Assembly: GCA_947498125.1 (NCBI GenBank)
Contig: CANMJH010000002.1
Coordinates: forward strand, 496,001 to 560,000
From: an uncultured Nioella sp.
Lineage (GTDB): Bacteria > Pseudomonadota > Alphaproteobacteria > Rhodobacterales > Rhodobacteraceae
DNA: 64,000 bases
Reading direction: 5' to 3'
Each line of letters starts with the position of its first letter. Position 1 is the first letter of the stretch. Shown here piece after piece: positions 1 through 9,170 of this stretch. The position numbers were made by a program, and so were the translations under genes. Under the pieces are notes generated by a model, which saw only the letters and a program-made list of their open reading frames with translations, had not been told where the DNA came from and did not search any database.

Positions 1-1187
1 TCCACTGAAAGGCCGCGATAGTTCATGCTGGCGGCGAAGGGCGACGGCTGACCTTGTGCGCTAAGCGGCATGTCGATGCCAAAACCGGTTGTATCTGCGC
101 TGATTGAAACCGGGAACGGGATGTCACCGCCCGAAATATTCAGCTGCACGTTTTGGCCCGTCAATGCATAGCGCAAATTGTCTTCAGACATCCCAAAGCC
201 AATCGTGCCGCCTTGGTTCGACGTTGAAAAATCGATGTCCTCGTAATCGTCTTGGAACGCGAAGGCGACATCGGCCATGCTATAGCTCATGTCTCCGTTT
301 ATCGCGAAACCAGCAGGGTATGCTTCTACCACTGTCCAATCAATTCCGACGGGCATCGTGACGGATGCATCGGCTGTAAGATCGGCCAAAGCGATGGATA
401 GGCTCATTTCTTCATTGCCGCCCATAGCCTGCAAAGGCTGAGGAGTAGGGGCTACAGGCTGGCTCGTTGGGCCGGCCTTACCTGGCGCTTGTGGCTGCGG
501 AGCCGGTGAGAAACCCGGATTTGCATCTTGGCCAGGTGCCGCGCCGCCGCCCTCGCTGGCGTTAAAAGTCAGCGAAAAGGATGCGATGCCACCAGTTCCA
601 TCAAGCCCCAGAATTTCAGGGTTCGAGAAATCGTAGGTTGAGCTGCTGGAAAGACCAGTGACCAGAATGCTGGCATCGAAATTTGGAAGGTCTGATAAAT
701 CACCGCCTGTGAATTGCAGGCTACCGGCATTCATAGATTCCGAACTCGCTTCAAAGCTCAACTCATCAATGCTCGATTCAACCAGCAAATTCTGCGCGTC
801 ACCAGACGCCGTTCCAGAAAACCCCGTCTGTGCGAAAACGAAGCGAATCTCGTCTGGTGCGTCCGGCTCGGGAATGCCTGTGATGCTATAATAAAGGGTA
901 TCTGACATAGACAGGCTAACCGTGCCATCCGCGTTGTTTGTCATAGTGAACTCTGGGATCACAGTGGCAAGCATTGCCTCTTCGATTGGGACCATATTGG
1001 TCACATCTGTGATCACCAGCCCGTCGTCCGTCTGCGTTGCCTGACCCGTGAGGGTTGAGCCGGTATTCGTGGCTTGGGTTTGCCAGACCGACCAAAGTTC
1101 TTCGGCCGTGATGTCTGCAAAAGCGGGAGTGGCCGCCAATAGTGCGACGCTTGAAAGACTTAGAGAAAGGGATTTTAGCTTTGTCAT
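1..1187 (-). CDS. DUF2125 domain-containing protein, C-terminus cut by window edge
   Basis: The reading frame is open from an ATG at 1187 to the window edge, so at least 395 residues are present and the C-terminus is missing. Residues 1-25 form a signal peptide (MTKLKS, a Ser/Leu/Ala-rich core, then TPAFA before DITAEEL), which points to export to the periplasm. The rest is a low-complexity, beta-rich sequence of alternating Ser, Thr, Asp and Gly with a Pro/Gln/Ala-rich linker about halfway. This matches my memory of the DUF2125 family of Rhodobacteraceae, whose function is unknown. It is transcribed away from the SDR gene at 1306, leaving a 118-base divergent promoter region. The export call is firm and the family name is moderately sure. 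Confidence 0.75.
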   Translation of the reverse strand, partial: MTKLKSLSLSLSSVALLAATPAFADITAEELWSVWQTQATNTGSTLTGQATQTDDGLVITDVTNMVPIEEAMLATVIPEFTMTNNADGTVSLSMSDTLYYSITGIPEPDAPDEIRFVFAQTGFSGTASGDAQNLLVESSIDELSFEASSESMNAGSLQFTGGDLSDLPNFDASILVTGLSSSSTYDFSNPEILGLDGTGGIASFSLTFNASEGGGAAPGQDANPGFSPAPQPQAPGKAGPTSQPVAPTPQPLQAMGGNEEMSLSIALADLTADASVTMPVGIDWTVVEAYPAGFAINGDMSYSMADVAFAFQDDYEDIDFSTSNQGGTIGFGMSEDNLRYALTGQNVQLNISGGDIPFPVSISADTTGFGIDMPLSAQGQPSPFAASMNYRGLSV

Positions 1188-1305
1188 AACGACCTTCCAA
1201 AGATGAATAGAATGAATAAAATGTGGTGCCCCTATAGGGACCGCGTCAAGGTCTGTTTATATAGCCCTTGAAATACAATGAGAAAATTACCCCAAGGAAC
1301 GCCAA

Positions 1306-2061
1306 ATGACAAATCTGACAGGGAAAACCGTGATCATTACCGGTGCCAGCCGCGGCATCGGAGCCGAAACCGCACGGGTTTTCGCAGCCGCAGGCGCCAA
1401 TGTTTGCTTGCTCGCAAGGGGCCGGGACAGCATAGCCGAACTGGCCGGAGAGATCGGCGAAAAAGCGCTGGCTATCCCTTGTGACGTCAGTCGCTATTGG
1501 GAAGTTGAGGCCGCGGTGAATGCCTGCCTCGATACTTTCGGCAGCGTTGATATCCTGATTAACAATGCCGGAATGATTGAACCCGTCAGCCATATGGCCA
1601 GCGCCGATCCCGATGCATGGAGCCATGTCATCGATATCAACCTAAAGGGTGTCTTTTACGGGATGCGTGCGGTGATGCCAGTAATGCAGGCGGCCGGCGG
1701 CGGCACGATTTTGACGATCAGTTCCGGCGCGGCGCATGGCCCGGTCGAGGCTTGGTCGCATTACTGCGCCTCTAAGGCAGGGGCCGCGATGTTGACGGCT
1801 TGCGTGAACAAAGAAGCTGCAGATAAAGGCATTCGCGCCATAGGTTTGTCGCCCGGCACCGTCGCGACGCAAATGCAGAAAGAGATCAAGGCCAGCGGCA
1901 TTAACCCTGTCAGCCAGTTGGACTGGTCAGATCACATCCCTGCAGATTGGCCAGCCAAGGCCCTTCTTTGGATGTGCGGGCCGGATGCGGATGCCTATTT
2001 GGGTCAGGAAATCTCGTTACGCGACGAAGGTATTCGCGCGAAAGTTGGCCTTACCGGATGA
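1306..2061 (+). CDS. SDR family NAD(P)-dependent oxidoreductase
   Basis: This 251-residue protein is a classical short-chain dehydrogenase/reductase. The Rossmann motif TGASRGIG sits at residues 12-19, NNAG near residue 86, and the catalytic set is a serine in ISSGAAHG followed by YCASK. The start is ATG 1306 with AAGGAA about 8 bases upstream. Such enzymes reduce or oxidise carbonyl/hydroxyl groups on acyl-CoA, sugars or small alcohols, and the substrate cannot be read from sequence. The stop codon overlaps the start of the crotonase-like gene at 2058 (ATGA). The two are therefore probably translated together and may act on the same acyl-CoA or carbonyl substrate. Confidence 0.88.
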   Translation: MTNLTGKTVIITGASRGIGAETARVFAAAGANVCLLARGRDSIAELAGEIGEKALAIPCDVSRYWEVEAAVNACLDTFGSVDILINNAGMIEPVSHMASADPDAWSHVIDINLKGVFYGMRAVMPVMQAAGGGTILTISSGAAHGPVEAWSHYCASKAGAAMLTACVNKEAADKGIRAIGLSPGTVATQMQKEIKASGINPVSQLDWSDHIPADWPAKALLWMCGPDADAYLGQEISLRDEGIRAKVGLTG

Positions 2062-2675
2062 TCGGTCTTGTAAAAGAAGACGGTCTTTGGACCGTCACGA
2101 TCAACCGACCTGAAAAGGCCAATTCTCTGACTGGCGATATGCTGCAAGAGCTTGCTGAAATTGCTGAGGCCGGTGCAAGCGACCCTGACCTCAGGGCGTT
2201 TATTCTGACTGGAACGGGCAAAGTTTTTTCGGCAGGCGCTGATCTGGATGAGGCCAAAGCGGGCCTTACCGTCAGCCCGTTATGGGAGCGGCTTTCGAAC
2301 GCAATCGCATCCCTGCCATGCCTTACCGTTGCGGCCCTAAATGGAACACTGGCAGGGGGGGCTTTTGGGATGGCGCTGGCCTGCGATATTCGTCTTGCGG
2401 TTCCGAGCGCCAAGTTCTTCTACCCCGTTGCCAAGCTCGGCTATCTGCCTCAGCCCTCTGATGCAAAGCGCATGGCTGCCCTTATCGGTCCGGCCCGAAC
2501 AAAGATGATCCTTGTCTCCAGCCAAAAGATTGAAGCTAGTGAGGCATTGTCGTGGGGTCTGATCGATCGCATTGTTGCGCCTGACGCCCTTCACGTGGAT
2601 GCCAAGGGTCTTACGGAAACACCCCGCGCAGGTGATCCGAAAATCCTTTCTGCGATCAAAACACTCTGCTCGTAG
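2058..2675 (+). CDS. Crotonase-fold (enoyl-CoA hydratase/isomerase-like) protein lacking both hydratase glutamates
   Basis: The 205-residue product has the crotonase core: the CoA/oxyanion-hole segment FSAGADLDEA and the second oxyanion segment GTLAGGAFGMALACDI. I chose ATG 2058 because it overlaps the SDR stop, although the frame is open further upstream. By hand alignment to rat enoyl-CoA hydratase, the two catalytic glutamates (Glu144, Glu164) fall on Gly (in GGAFGMAL) and Val (in YPVAKLGY). The C-terminus is also about 50 residues shorter than in typical 255-260 residue hydratases. It is probably not a simple hydratase. An isomerase, a thioesterase/dehalogenase-like activity or a non-catalytic role is possible. 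Confidence 0.8.
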   Translation: MIGLVKEDGLWTVTINRPEKANSLTGDMLQELAEIAEAGASDPDLRAFILTGTGKVFSAGADLDEAKAGLTVSPLWERLSNAIASLPCLTVAALNGTLAGGAFGMALACDIRLAVPSAKFFYPVAKLGYLPQPSDAKRMAALIGPARTKMILVSSQKIEASEALSWGLIDRIVAPDALHVDAKGLTETPRAGDPKILSAIKTLCS

Positions 2676-2719
2676 ACGTCTTCGCGTCCACCGGGTCCAC
2701 AACGGCGCGGTGTCCAACT

Positions 2720-3031
2720 TCAACTCTGCCGATTTTTCCAACCGCGCCGACCACCAACGCTTTTGCCGTGAAACTCTGGCGGTCGTTTGGCGACCCATTT
2801 TAAGAATTTCGCCAGCCCCGGATGTGCTCTCAGCGCGTCGACCGTCTGAAAATTCTGGGCAAGTTCGGCCTCTGACAAAAGCGCATGGATCTCGTTATGG
2901 CAAATCTGATGCAGCAGCACCGTTGGCCCGGATTTGCCGCCCTTTAACTTCGGCACCAGATGATGAAGGCTCTGCTTGGCATGCGCCGGAATAGGGCGGC
3001 GGCATAGGGGGCACATCGGGGCATCGGTCAT
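2720..3031 (-). CDS. Small HNH endonuclease-like protein
   Basis: The predicted 103-residue protein begins MTDAPMCPLC at 3031; an upstream start at 3097 would add 22 residues that lack family features. It contains a CPLC zinc knuckle half, then HHLVPKLKGGK and a CHNEIHALL segment. This is the order seen in HNH nucleases (Cys-pair, HH, downstream Cys-His). HNH folds nick or cut DNA using one metal ion. This compact stand-alone form is common as a single chromosomal gene in alphaproteobacteria and its role is not known. It is divergent from the flavoprotein gene at 3096, with only 64 bases between them. No toxin/antitoxin or restriction partner is visible beside it. Confidence 0.75.
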   Translation of the reverse strand: MTDAPMCPLCRRPIPAHAKQSLHHLVPKLKGGKSGPTVLLHQICHNEIHALLSEAELAQNFQTVDALRAHPGLAKFLKWVAKRPPEFHGKSVGGRRGWKNRQS

Positions 3032-3095
3032 TTCGCTTGTCTCTTGGGGCTGCTCTGACCATAGCTTGGCGCGATAAGCGAAAAGGGCAAGTATC

Positions 3096-4286
3096 ATGGA
3101 CGCTGAGACCGAAATTCTGGACGCCGTGGTTATCGGCGCGGGGCCAGCGGGTTTGATGGCCGCCGAAGAATTGGTGCGATTGGGGCGTCACGTCACGATT
3201 TTTGAGAGCAAACCCTCGCCAGCGCGGAAGCTTCTGATGGCCGGAAAGTCGGGGCTGAACCTGACAAAGGATGAGCCGCTGGCCGATTTCGTGGCCCAGT
3301 ACCATGAGGCCGCAGAATGGGTGTCGCCGATGCTCCATGAATTTGGTCCCGATCAGGTTCAGCAATGGGCGCGGGGGCTGGGTCAGCCGGTCTTTACCGG
3401 CAGTTCTGGCCGGGTTTTCCCCAAGACGATGAAAGCCTCACCTCTTTTGCGCGCCTGGCTTGCGCGGATCGGAGCCGACTTGCGACTGCGTCATGCGTGG
3501 CGGGGGTTTGATGGTAATGATCTTCGATTTGAGACGCCGGATGGCGCCAAGCAAATCGCAGCGAAAACCTGCGTCTTGGCGCTTGGCGGCGGGTCTTGGG
3601 CGCGGCTTGGCTCGGATGGGGCTTGGCAGGGGCCACTTACTGAGATTGGCGTTGAGATGACGCCGATGAAGCCCGCCAATATGGGTTTTGATGTCGCGTG
3701 GTCGCCGCATATGGAAAAGCATTTCGGGGCTCCGGTGAAGGGATGTGGGTTAAGCGTCGGCACGCGTCGCCTTAAGGCCGAGTTTGTGGTGTCACGTCAC
3801 GGGCTGGAAGGCGGCGGTATCTATGCGTTGTCTCGAGAGCTGCGCGAGGGGGGCAAGTTGACGCTCGACCTTTTTCCCGACCTGTCCGAGGCCGAGATTG
3901 CCAAACGCCTGTCGAAACCGCGCGGCAAGGCGAGCCTGTCGAACCATCTCCGGAAATCACTGCGCCTTCAGGGTGTCCGAGCGGCGCTAGCGCGAGAGGC
4001 CGATGGCCCGATGCCGAACACAGCTGCTGAACTGGCGCGGCACTTGAAGTCACAGACCATATCGCTGACCGGGCCGCGTCCGATTGATGAGGCCATTTCA
4101 ACCGCAGGCGGGGTCGCGCGCCATGCGTGCGATGGTGGTCTGATGATCAAGCCGGGGCTCTTTGTTGCGGGCGAAATGCTGGATTGGGAAGCGCCGACCG
4201 GCGGCTATCTTTTGACCGCTTGCCTTGCCACTGGGCTATGGGCCGGGCGTCATGCGGCAGCGTGGGATCACGGGCTATCGCTTTAA
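3096..4286 (+). CDS. NAD(P)/FAD-dependent oxidoreductase, HI0933/TIGR03862-like flavoprotein
   Basis: The 396-residue protein starts with an acidic stretch and the dinucleotide motif VVIGAGPAGLMAAEEL (residues 11-26). This is followed by the HI0933-family signature ARKLLMAGKSGLNLT, in which the family normally reads G(R/K)K.L.SGgGRCN. The end carries the FAD-binding segment GLFVAGEMLDWEAPTGGYLL. Family members bind FAD, and a few (BaiN/RdsA) act in bile-acid or ring reduction; the role in this lineage is unknown. The GKSGLNLT variant lacks the RCN triad, which is typical of the alphaproteobacterial TIGR03862 subgroup. It converges on holA with a 4-base overlap of the two 3' ends. Confidence 0.85.
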   Translation: MDAETEILDAVVIGAGPAGLMAAEELVRLGRHVTIFESKPSPARKLLMAGKSGLNLTKDEPLADFVAQYHEAAEWVSPMLHEFGPDQVQQWARGLGQPVFTGSSGRVFPKTMKASPLLRAWLARIGADLRLRHAWRGFDGNDLRFETPDGAKQIAAKTCVLALGGGSWARLGSDGAWQGPLTEIGVEMTPMKPANMGFDVAWSPHMEKHFGAPVKGCGLSVGTRRLKAEFVVSRHGLEGGGIYALSRELREGGKLTLDLFPDLSEAEIAKRLSKPRGKASLSNHLRKSLRLQGVRAALAREADGPMPNTAAELARHLKSQTISLTGPRPIDEAISTAGGVARHACDGGLMIKPGLFVAGEMLDWEAPTGGYLLTACLATGLWAGRHAAAWDHGLSL

Positions 4287-5314
4287 CGGTTGCGGCTGGC
4301 CATTACCGCAAGGCGGATCAGCACGCGCTCCATTAGGGCCGCCGTCGGCGCTTGGCTGGTTGAGCGCAAGGTCAGGTCGGTTTCCACCAGCGCCTGATGG
4401 GCTTGCTCTAGCTTATAAACACCCCAACTGCCCGCCTGCCGGGTCAGCCGGTCGCGGCGCGGGCCAAATACTGGTGGGCGCAGGGCGCCGATCCCGGCCG
4501 AAGCGCCGCCGGGATGTGTCATGATTGTATAGAGCATCCGGAAATGGCGCAGTGTCGCAATGCAAAGTCCGACCGGCTGCACGCCTTGGCCTGATAGCTT
4601 TTGCATGAGTGACCCGATCTCGCCGACACGGCCTTCGGCTGCGGCATGTATGATGTCATCCATTGCAGCCTCAATGGTTGCCGGGGCACAGATCTCGATA
4701 TCTTGGCTGGTGACAGGCGTGTCATCATTCAGCTTATAGAGCGCCAGTTTTTCGAGGGTTTGCCGGAAATCGCCGGGATCAAGCTGACCTGCCAGCGCCG
4801 TCAACTCATTCGCGGCGTCGGGGTCAAGTTGGGCGATACCGGCTTTGGCCAATTGCTCTTCAATTTCGGCGCGTGAAGGGGGATCGTCGTAGATGCCAAT
4901 CGCGTAGGTTTGTTTATGCCCCTCGAAAAGTTTCCGCAGGGCCGAGCGCGCGGGCAGTGTCTTGGACGACGTCGCGATGACCTGCGCGTCACCGTCCTGC
5001 CAAGAGGCCAAACCATCGGCGATCACCGGGGCCAGCCCGTCCGTCGCATCTTCGATAAAGGCCACGCGCGGGCCTGGGAAAAAACCGACGGCTTTTATTG
5101 CGTCTTGCAGCAGCGCTTTATCCGAGCGCAGTTCACTTCCCGGAATACGTGTCAGACGCATTTCTTCTTCTGCGCCCGGGCCCAGCAACTTTTCCAAAAC
5201 ATCCTGACGCTTGATCGCCACCCGCATCGCGTCGGCGCCATAGATCAAAAGGCCCGCCGCTTTGGGATCGGGTTTGGCGAAATAGGCTTGGGCGTCGCGG
5301 GCCGACAGCTTCAT
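4283..5314 (-). CDS. holA: DNA polymerase III subunit delta
   Basis: The 343-residue product matches HolA in length and layout. The N-terminal part ([20 protein letters not shown]) leads into the LLIYGAD strand, an AAA+-like region without functional Walker motifs follows, and the C-terminal helical collar domain ends near residue 340. Delta is the clamp-loader wrench that opens the beta sliding clamp. Its ATG at 5314 overlaps the lptE stop (ATGA), and lptE in turn overlaps leuS. The three therefore form one operon, leuS-lptE-holA, an arrangement found across alphaproteobacteria. It ends convergently with the flavoprotein gene. Confidence 0.92.
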   Translation of the reverse strand: MKLSARDAQAYFAKPDPKAAGLLIYGADAMRVAIKRQDVLEKLLGPGAEEEMRLTRIPGSELRSDKALLQDAIKAVGFFPGPRVAFIEDATDGLAPVIADGLASWQDGDAQVIATSSKTLPARSALRKLFEGHKQTYAIGIYDDPPSRAEIEEQLAKAGIAQLDPDAANELTALAGQLDPGDFRQTLEKLALYKLNDDTPVTSQDIEICAPATIEAAMDDIIHAAAEGRVGEIGSLMQKLSGQGVQPVGLCIATLRHFRMLYTIMTHPGGASAGIGALRPPVFGPRRDRLTRQAGSWGVYKLEQAHQALVETDLTLRSTSQAPTAALMERVLIRLAVMASRNR

Positions 5315-5802
5315 GGGAAACGGAGCGCTGCTGCGAGCAGCCGGTCGACCATCTGATCGGCCAGCGCGGTCATAAGCCGGTCTTCGGCATCACGTTCAGC
5401 CGAAGATGTCGCAACCGAGGTTCCTGTGGTGGAATAGGCGGTGAAGGTCGATACGGAATCGGCCAGCACTTGGGTGTTGGTGCGCGTGTCGACTACGGCA
5501 AATTCGACCGTGCCGGTAATGCGCACACGGGTAATGTTGTTGGTGCCGGTGATCGCAAGGCCGGTGTCTTCAGTCGTGATCGTGTGGGCCAGTTCATAAA
5601 TCGCAGCATCGGCGCGGCCCAACCGTTCTTCGAGCCGGGCGACCAGTTCGAAGCCGAGTCGATCCTCAGGCGGGGTGATAAAAACCTGTCCCCGCAGCCT
5701 TTGACCCGGCCCGCCCGGCCCATAAGCCGGGGTAAAGCCGCAGGCCCCAAGCGGGGCTGCGGCTAGAAGGCTTAAGATGGTTCGGCGATTAAATGACGAC
5801 AT
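5311..5802 (-). CDS. lptE: LPS-assembly lipoprotein LptE
   Basis: The protein has 163 residues from ATG 5802, read as [13 protein letters not shown]. This is a Tat-like Arg-pair leader running into the lipobox LGAC, so it is an outer-membrane lipoprotein with Cys near residue 21. The mature part holds the LptE-like beta/alpha fold (FTPAYGPGG, then [17 protein letters not shown] and a long beta stretch). LptE plugs the LptD barrel that inserts lipopolysaccharide into the outer leaflet. The first 14 bases lie inside the last codons of leuS and the stop overlaps holA, so expression is coupled within leuS-lptE-holA. Sequence conservation in LptE is low, so synteny supports the call. Confidence 0.9.
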   Translation of the reverse strand: MSSFNRRTILSLLAAAPLGACGFTPAYGPGGPGQRLRGQVFITPPEDRLGFELVARLEERLGRADAAIYELAHTITTEDTGLAITGTNNITRVRITGTVEFAVVDTRTNTQVLADSVSTFTAYSTTGTSVATSSAERDAEDRLMTALADQMVDRLLAAALRFP

Positions 5803-8338
5803 TGATGATGCGGCCCGGTACAACGATCAGCTTTTTCAGCGGGCCTCCGGCCAGCGCTTTCACCACAGCGTCGTCTGCCAGCGCTAGCTTTTCAACCTCT
5901 TCTTTCGAAAGGTCCTTGGCAACCGTGATTTCCGAGCGGCGTTTTCCGTTGATCTGGATCGGCAGCGTGACCGAGCTTTCGACCAACATCGCCTCATCCG
6001 CTACTGGCCAAGGCGCATTTACGATCAGGCCTTCGCCGCCCTGGTATTCCCAGATACCCTCGGACAAATGCGGGGTCATCGGTGACATGAGTTGCGCAAG
6101 CACTTTGATGGCTTGGGTTTTAGCCGCTTTGCCCGCTTTGGATTTCGCCAGCGCGTTGGTGAACGCATAAAGCCGGGCAATCGCCGCGTTAAAGCCGAAG
6201 CTTTCAATGCCAAGCGTTACATCGCGGATCGCTTTGTGCATTTCGCGCAAAAGATCCTCATCGCCTTGGCCCTTGGCGTCTGCATCCATGTCTTTGATTG
6301 TGCTGCTGAGCGTATAGACGCGAGTCAGATGTTTATAAGCCGCCTCAGCGCCAGACGCCGTCCATTCGACATCCCGTTCGGGGGGCGAATCGGACAGAAC
6401 GAACCAACGCGCCGTGTCAGCACCGAAGTTTTCGATGATATTCAACGGATCAACGACGTTATTTTTGGACTTCGACATTTTGGCGGAGGGGATGATATCC
6501 ACCTCGGCTCCGTCTTTAAGGAAGCCTTTGCCGTCTTTCAGCTCAACCTCTTCGGGGTAGTGAAAGACCGGACGACCGTCTTTGCCCATCGTTTTATAGA
6601 TCGCGTGGGTGACCATGCCTTGGGTAAAGAGGGCGTCGAAAGGCTCGATACTTTTCTCTGGCAGGTGGCCGCAGATCTGCATCGCACGGGCAAAGAACCG
6701 GGAATACAGGAGATGCAAAATCGCGTGTTCAATGCCGCCGATATATTGATCAACATTCATCCAATAGTTGGCTTCGGTCAGGTCGGTGGGCGTGGTCGCA
6801 CGCGGCGCGGTAAAGCGCGCGTAATACCAAGACGAATCGACAAACGTATCCATCGTGTCGGTTTCGCGTTTGGCAGGCTTGCCGCAAGCGGGGCAGGGGC
6901 AATCGCGCCATGTCGGATGGCGGTCCAACGGATTGCCCGGCGTCGAGAAATTGACGTCATAAGGCAGCTCGATCGGAAGGTTCTCTTTCTTCTCGGGAAC
7001 TACGCCGCAGTCATCACAATGCACAACGGGAATTGGGCAGCCCCAATAGCGTTGACGGCTCAGACCCCAATCGCGGAGCCGGTAGTTGGTCACACCTTTG
7101 CCCCAGCCATCACGCTCAGCGATGTCAATTGTGGCATCTATGGCCTCTTGGCCTGTAGCCTCCTTTAGCCCTGTAAAATGATCAACCCAAAGCACTTTTT
7201 CAGTCTTTGGTGGCACGAAGGCCGTGTCTTTGACAGGGCGGTGGTCGTCGAGCGCAAAGAAGGTGTCGAGGACCGGCAGGTCGTATTTGCGACAGAAATC
7301 AAGGTCGCGCTGATCATGCGCCGGGCAAGCGAAAATCGCGCCGGTGCCGTAATCCATCAGGATAAAGTTGGCGATCCAAACCGGAAGCTCCCAATCATCA
7401 TAAAGCGGGTGCTTTACCCGGATGCCGGTATCGACGCCCAGCTTCTCGGCTTTCTCTATTGCCTCAGCGGTCGTACCGCCTTTACGCATTTCCGCAATTT
7501 GCGCGGCAATCTCGGGATTGCCGGCCTCTAGCGATTTCGCAATTGGGTGATCAGGCGAGATGCCGACAAAGCTGGCACCGAGCAGGGTGTCCGGACGGGT
7601 CGTATATACGGTGATCGGGTCGCCCGCGTCGGTGCGGGTAAAGGTGAACTCCAAACCACGGCTGCGGCCAATCCAGTTCTCTTGCATTGTCCGAACCTTG
7701 GCGGGCCAGCTATCGAGCTGCCCGAGCGCGTCCTGCAAATCCCCTGCCATGTCAGAAATTTTGAAAAACCACTGAGTCAACTCGCGCCGCTCAACCTCGG
7801 CGCCAGATCGCCAGCCCTTGCCGTCGATGACCTGCTCATTGGCCAGAACCGTCATATCAACCGGGTCCCAGTTCACCACGGCGTTTTTACGGTAGACCAG
7901 ATCTTTTTCCAGAAAGTCGATGAAAAGCGACTGCTGCTGACCGTAATATTCAGGATCACAGGTGGCAAATTCGCGGGTCCAATCAATAGAGAGACCCAAC
8001 GGTTTCATCTGGTCCTTCATTGTTGCGATGTTGTTATAGGTCCAGTCTTTGGGATGCCCATTCGAGTTCATCGCGGCATTTTCTGCAGGCATTCCAAAGG
8101 CATCCCAGCCCATTGGGTGCAGAACGCTAAAGCCCGTCGATGCTTTATACCGTGCGATCACATCGCCCATCGTGTAGTTGCGCACATGGCCCATATGGAT
8201 GCGGCCCGAGGGGTAGGGGAACATCTCGAGCACGTAATATTTCGGCTTTGACGGGTCACGGGTGGCTAGAAAGCTTTGGGCATCATCCCAGGCTTTTTGC
8301 CATTTTGGTTCACTTACACTTGGGTCAAAGCGGGTCAT
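5789..8338 (-). CDS. leuS: Leucine--tRNA ligase
   Basis: The 849-residue class I synthetase is full length. The HIGH-type motif is HMGH at residues 48-51 ([11 protein letters not shown]), the CP1 editing domain contains [10 protein letters not shown], and the second signature is [10 protein letters not shown] zinc-type CPACGKP segment precedes the WYYARF region. It charges leucine onto tRNA-Leu and removes mis-acylated norvaline or isoleucine by editing. It is the first gene of leuS-lptE-holA. A stem-loop with a T-rich tail just upstream (8354-8384) separates it from the DUF3576 lipoprotein gene, so the two units are probably independent. Confidence 0.98.
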   Translation of the reverse strand: MTRFDPSVSEPKWQKAWDDAQSFLATRDPSKPKYYVLEMFPYPSGRIHMGHVRNYTMGDVIARYKASTGFSVLHPMGWDAFGMPAENAAMNSNGHPKDWTYNNIATMKDQMKPLGLSIDWTREFATCDPEYYGQQQSLFIDFLEKDLVYRKNAVVNWDPVDMTVLANEQVIDGKGWRSGAEVERRELTQWFFKISDMAGDLQDALGQLDSWPAKVRTMQENWIGRSRGLEFTFTRTDAGDPITVYTTRPDTLLGASFVGISPDHPIAKSLEAGNPEIAAQIAEMRKGGTTAEAIEKAEKLGVDTGIRVKHPLYDDWELPVWIANFILMDYGTGAIFACPAHDQRDLDFCRKYDLPVLDTFFALDDHRPVKDTAFVPPKTEKVLWVDHFTGLKEATGQEAIDATIDIAERDGWGKGVTNYRLRDWGLSRQRYWGCPIPVVHCDDCGVVPEKKENLPIELPYDVNFSTPGNPLDRHPTWRDCPCPACGKPAKRETDTMDTFVDSSWYYARFTAPRATTPTDLTEANYWMNVDQYIGGIEHAILHLLYSRFFARAMQICGHLPEKSIEPFDALFTQGMVTHAIYKTMGKDGRPVFHYPEEVELKDGKGFLKDGAEVDIIPSAKMSKSKNNVVDPLNIIENFGADTARWFVLSDSPPERDVEWTASGAEAAYKHLTRVYTLSSTIKDMDADAKGQGDEDLLREMHKAIRDVTLGIESFGFNAAIARLYAFTNALAKSKAGKAAKTQAIKVLAQLMSPMTPHLSEGIWEYQGGEGLIVNAPWPVADEAMLVESSVTLPIQINGKRRSEITVAKDLSKEEVEKLALADDAVVKALAGGPLKKLIVVPGRIINVVI

Positions 8339-8353
8339 GGTCGGTCCTTGCAG

Positions 8354-8384
8354 AAACGAAAACGCCGGGCATCAGGGCCCGGCG
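8354..8384 (-). terminator. Rho-independent terminator of the DUF3576 gene
   Basis: On the minus strand, CGCCGGGC (8384-8377) pairs perfectly with GCCCGGCG (8370-8363) around a 6-base loop and is followed by TTTTCGTTTC. It lies 30 bases after the DUF3576 stop and 16 bases before the leuS start. Confidence 0.85.
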
Positions 8385-8413
8385 CGGTTATTATTGGTCT
8401 TATCGGGCAGAAT

Positions 8414-8920
8414 CTAGAGGTTACCTTCGGCAATCCGAAGTTGGCGCGCCCGGGTTAGAATCGCATCTTCAACGGCGCGGGCTGTTTCACGGCCAACTGC
8501 GCCACCGCCGCGGCCTTGCAGGGCAACGCGCAAGCTGCGGGCATCCAATGCAGGATCAGTTACAAAGACAGTTGCGCGATAGGCGCGTCCGCCGCCCGGA
8601 GGTGTGCCATATCCAAAATCGATCACGCCCGAAAAGGGATCAGACGCCTCAATCGGCATAAAGTCGAGAATCTCAAGCGCCGCGTTCCAAATGTAGCGGT
8701 TCACCTCAACCGTGACATTGGGATCGTCGTTATTGTCAAACAGATCAAAGATGGATTCGCGGTTGGGATCCGGTAGTGCGCCAGACTCAACCAGGCGATC
8801 CTGCGATTCTTGACTGGGTGGACCAAATCCACCAAAGCCTGCGCTTGAACCGCCGCCACATGCAGACAGCATCGCCAGCGCGCCCGTAACAAACGCTACC
8901 TTTCCAATCCATCTCAACAT
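8414..8920 (-). CDS. DUF3576 outer-membrane-type lipoprotein
   Basis: The 168-residue protein carries a lipoprotein signal (MLRWIGKVAFVTGALAMLSACGGG, lipobox LSAC, Cys21) and a Gly/Ser-rich spacer. A conserved domain follows with VEVNRYIWNAALEILDFMPIEASDPFSG and a final DAILTRARQLRIAEGN. This is the DUF3576 family, found across alphaproteobacteria upstream of leuS. The function is not established, and the lipid anchor and location point to the cell envelope. It has its own terminator (8354-8384). Its promoter must lie in the 250-base divergent region shared with the porin gene at 9171. Confidence 0.88.
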   Translation of the reverse strand: MLRWIGKVAFVTGALAMLSACGGGSSAGFGGFGPPSQESQDRLVESGALPDPNRESIFDLFDNNDDPNVTVEVNRYIWNAALEILDFMPIEASDPFSGVIDFGYGTPPGGGRAYRATVFVTDPALDARSLRVALQGRGGGAVGRETARAVEDAILTRARQLRIAEGNL

Positions 8921-9120
8921 GTCGTATCCCGCCCCTTAACGGTATAGTACCTAATTTCCGTTTAACCCTTGGTATAGCAGGGGCAAATGCGCGGCAAGGT
9001 CCTTAAGAAGCGCGATGTGTGTTGGGACTGTGGCAACTCTGCACCATCCCTACGGCAAGATGCCGGAATCCCAGAGCGCTTTCTTGCAATCAATCGGCTG
9101 AAAGTAGAGAGAAAGGCATA

Positions 9121-9145
9121 CCCAATTCGGATTCCCCGATTGGGG
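9121..9145 (+). promoter_or_regulatory. Stem-loop in the porin 5' leader
   Basis: CCCAATTCGG (9121-9130) pairs with CCGATTGGG (9136-9144), with one bulged T, just upstream of the porin ribosome-binding site (GAGGGAAAAACC before ATG 9171). A hairpin in the leader of a highly expressed outer-membrane protein may stabilise the mRNA or be an sRNA target; that role is inferred. The whole 8921-9170 region contains no other gene that I can support. Confidence 0.5.
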
Positions 9146-9170
9146 AGACTTATTAAACGAGGGAAAAACC

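Noticed and set aside
3394-3763. Several 66-94-residue open frames on both strands within the flavoprotein gene (3096-4286)
   Set aside because: They overlap the whole flavoprotein frame and have no family motifs or ribosome-binding sites. They are shadows of a GC-rich gene.
6092-7168. A 358-residue frame on the plus strand inside leuS
   Set aside because: It is antisense to the HIGH/KMSKS-bearing leuS frame and its composition lacks any recognised domain.
7547-8251. A 234-residue plus-strand frame inside the 5' part of leuS
   Set aside because: This is also antisense to leuS, and no motif or ribosome-binding site supports it.
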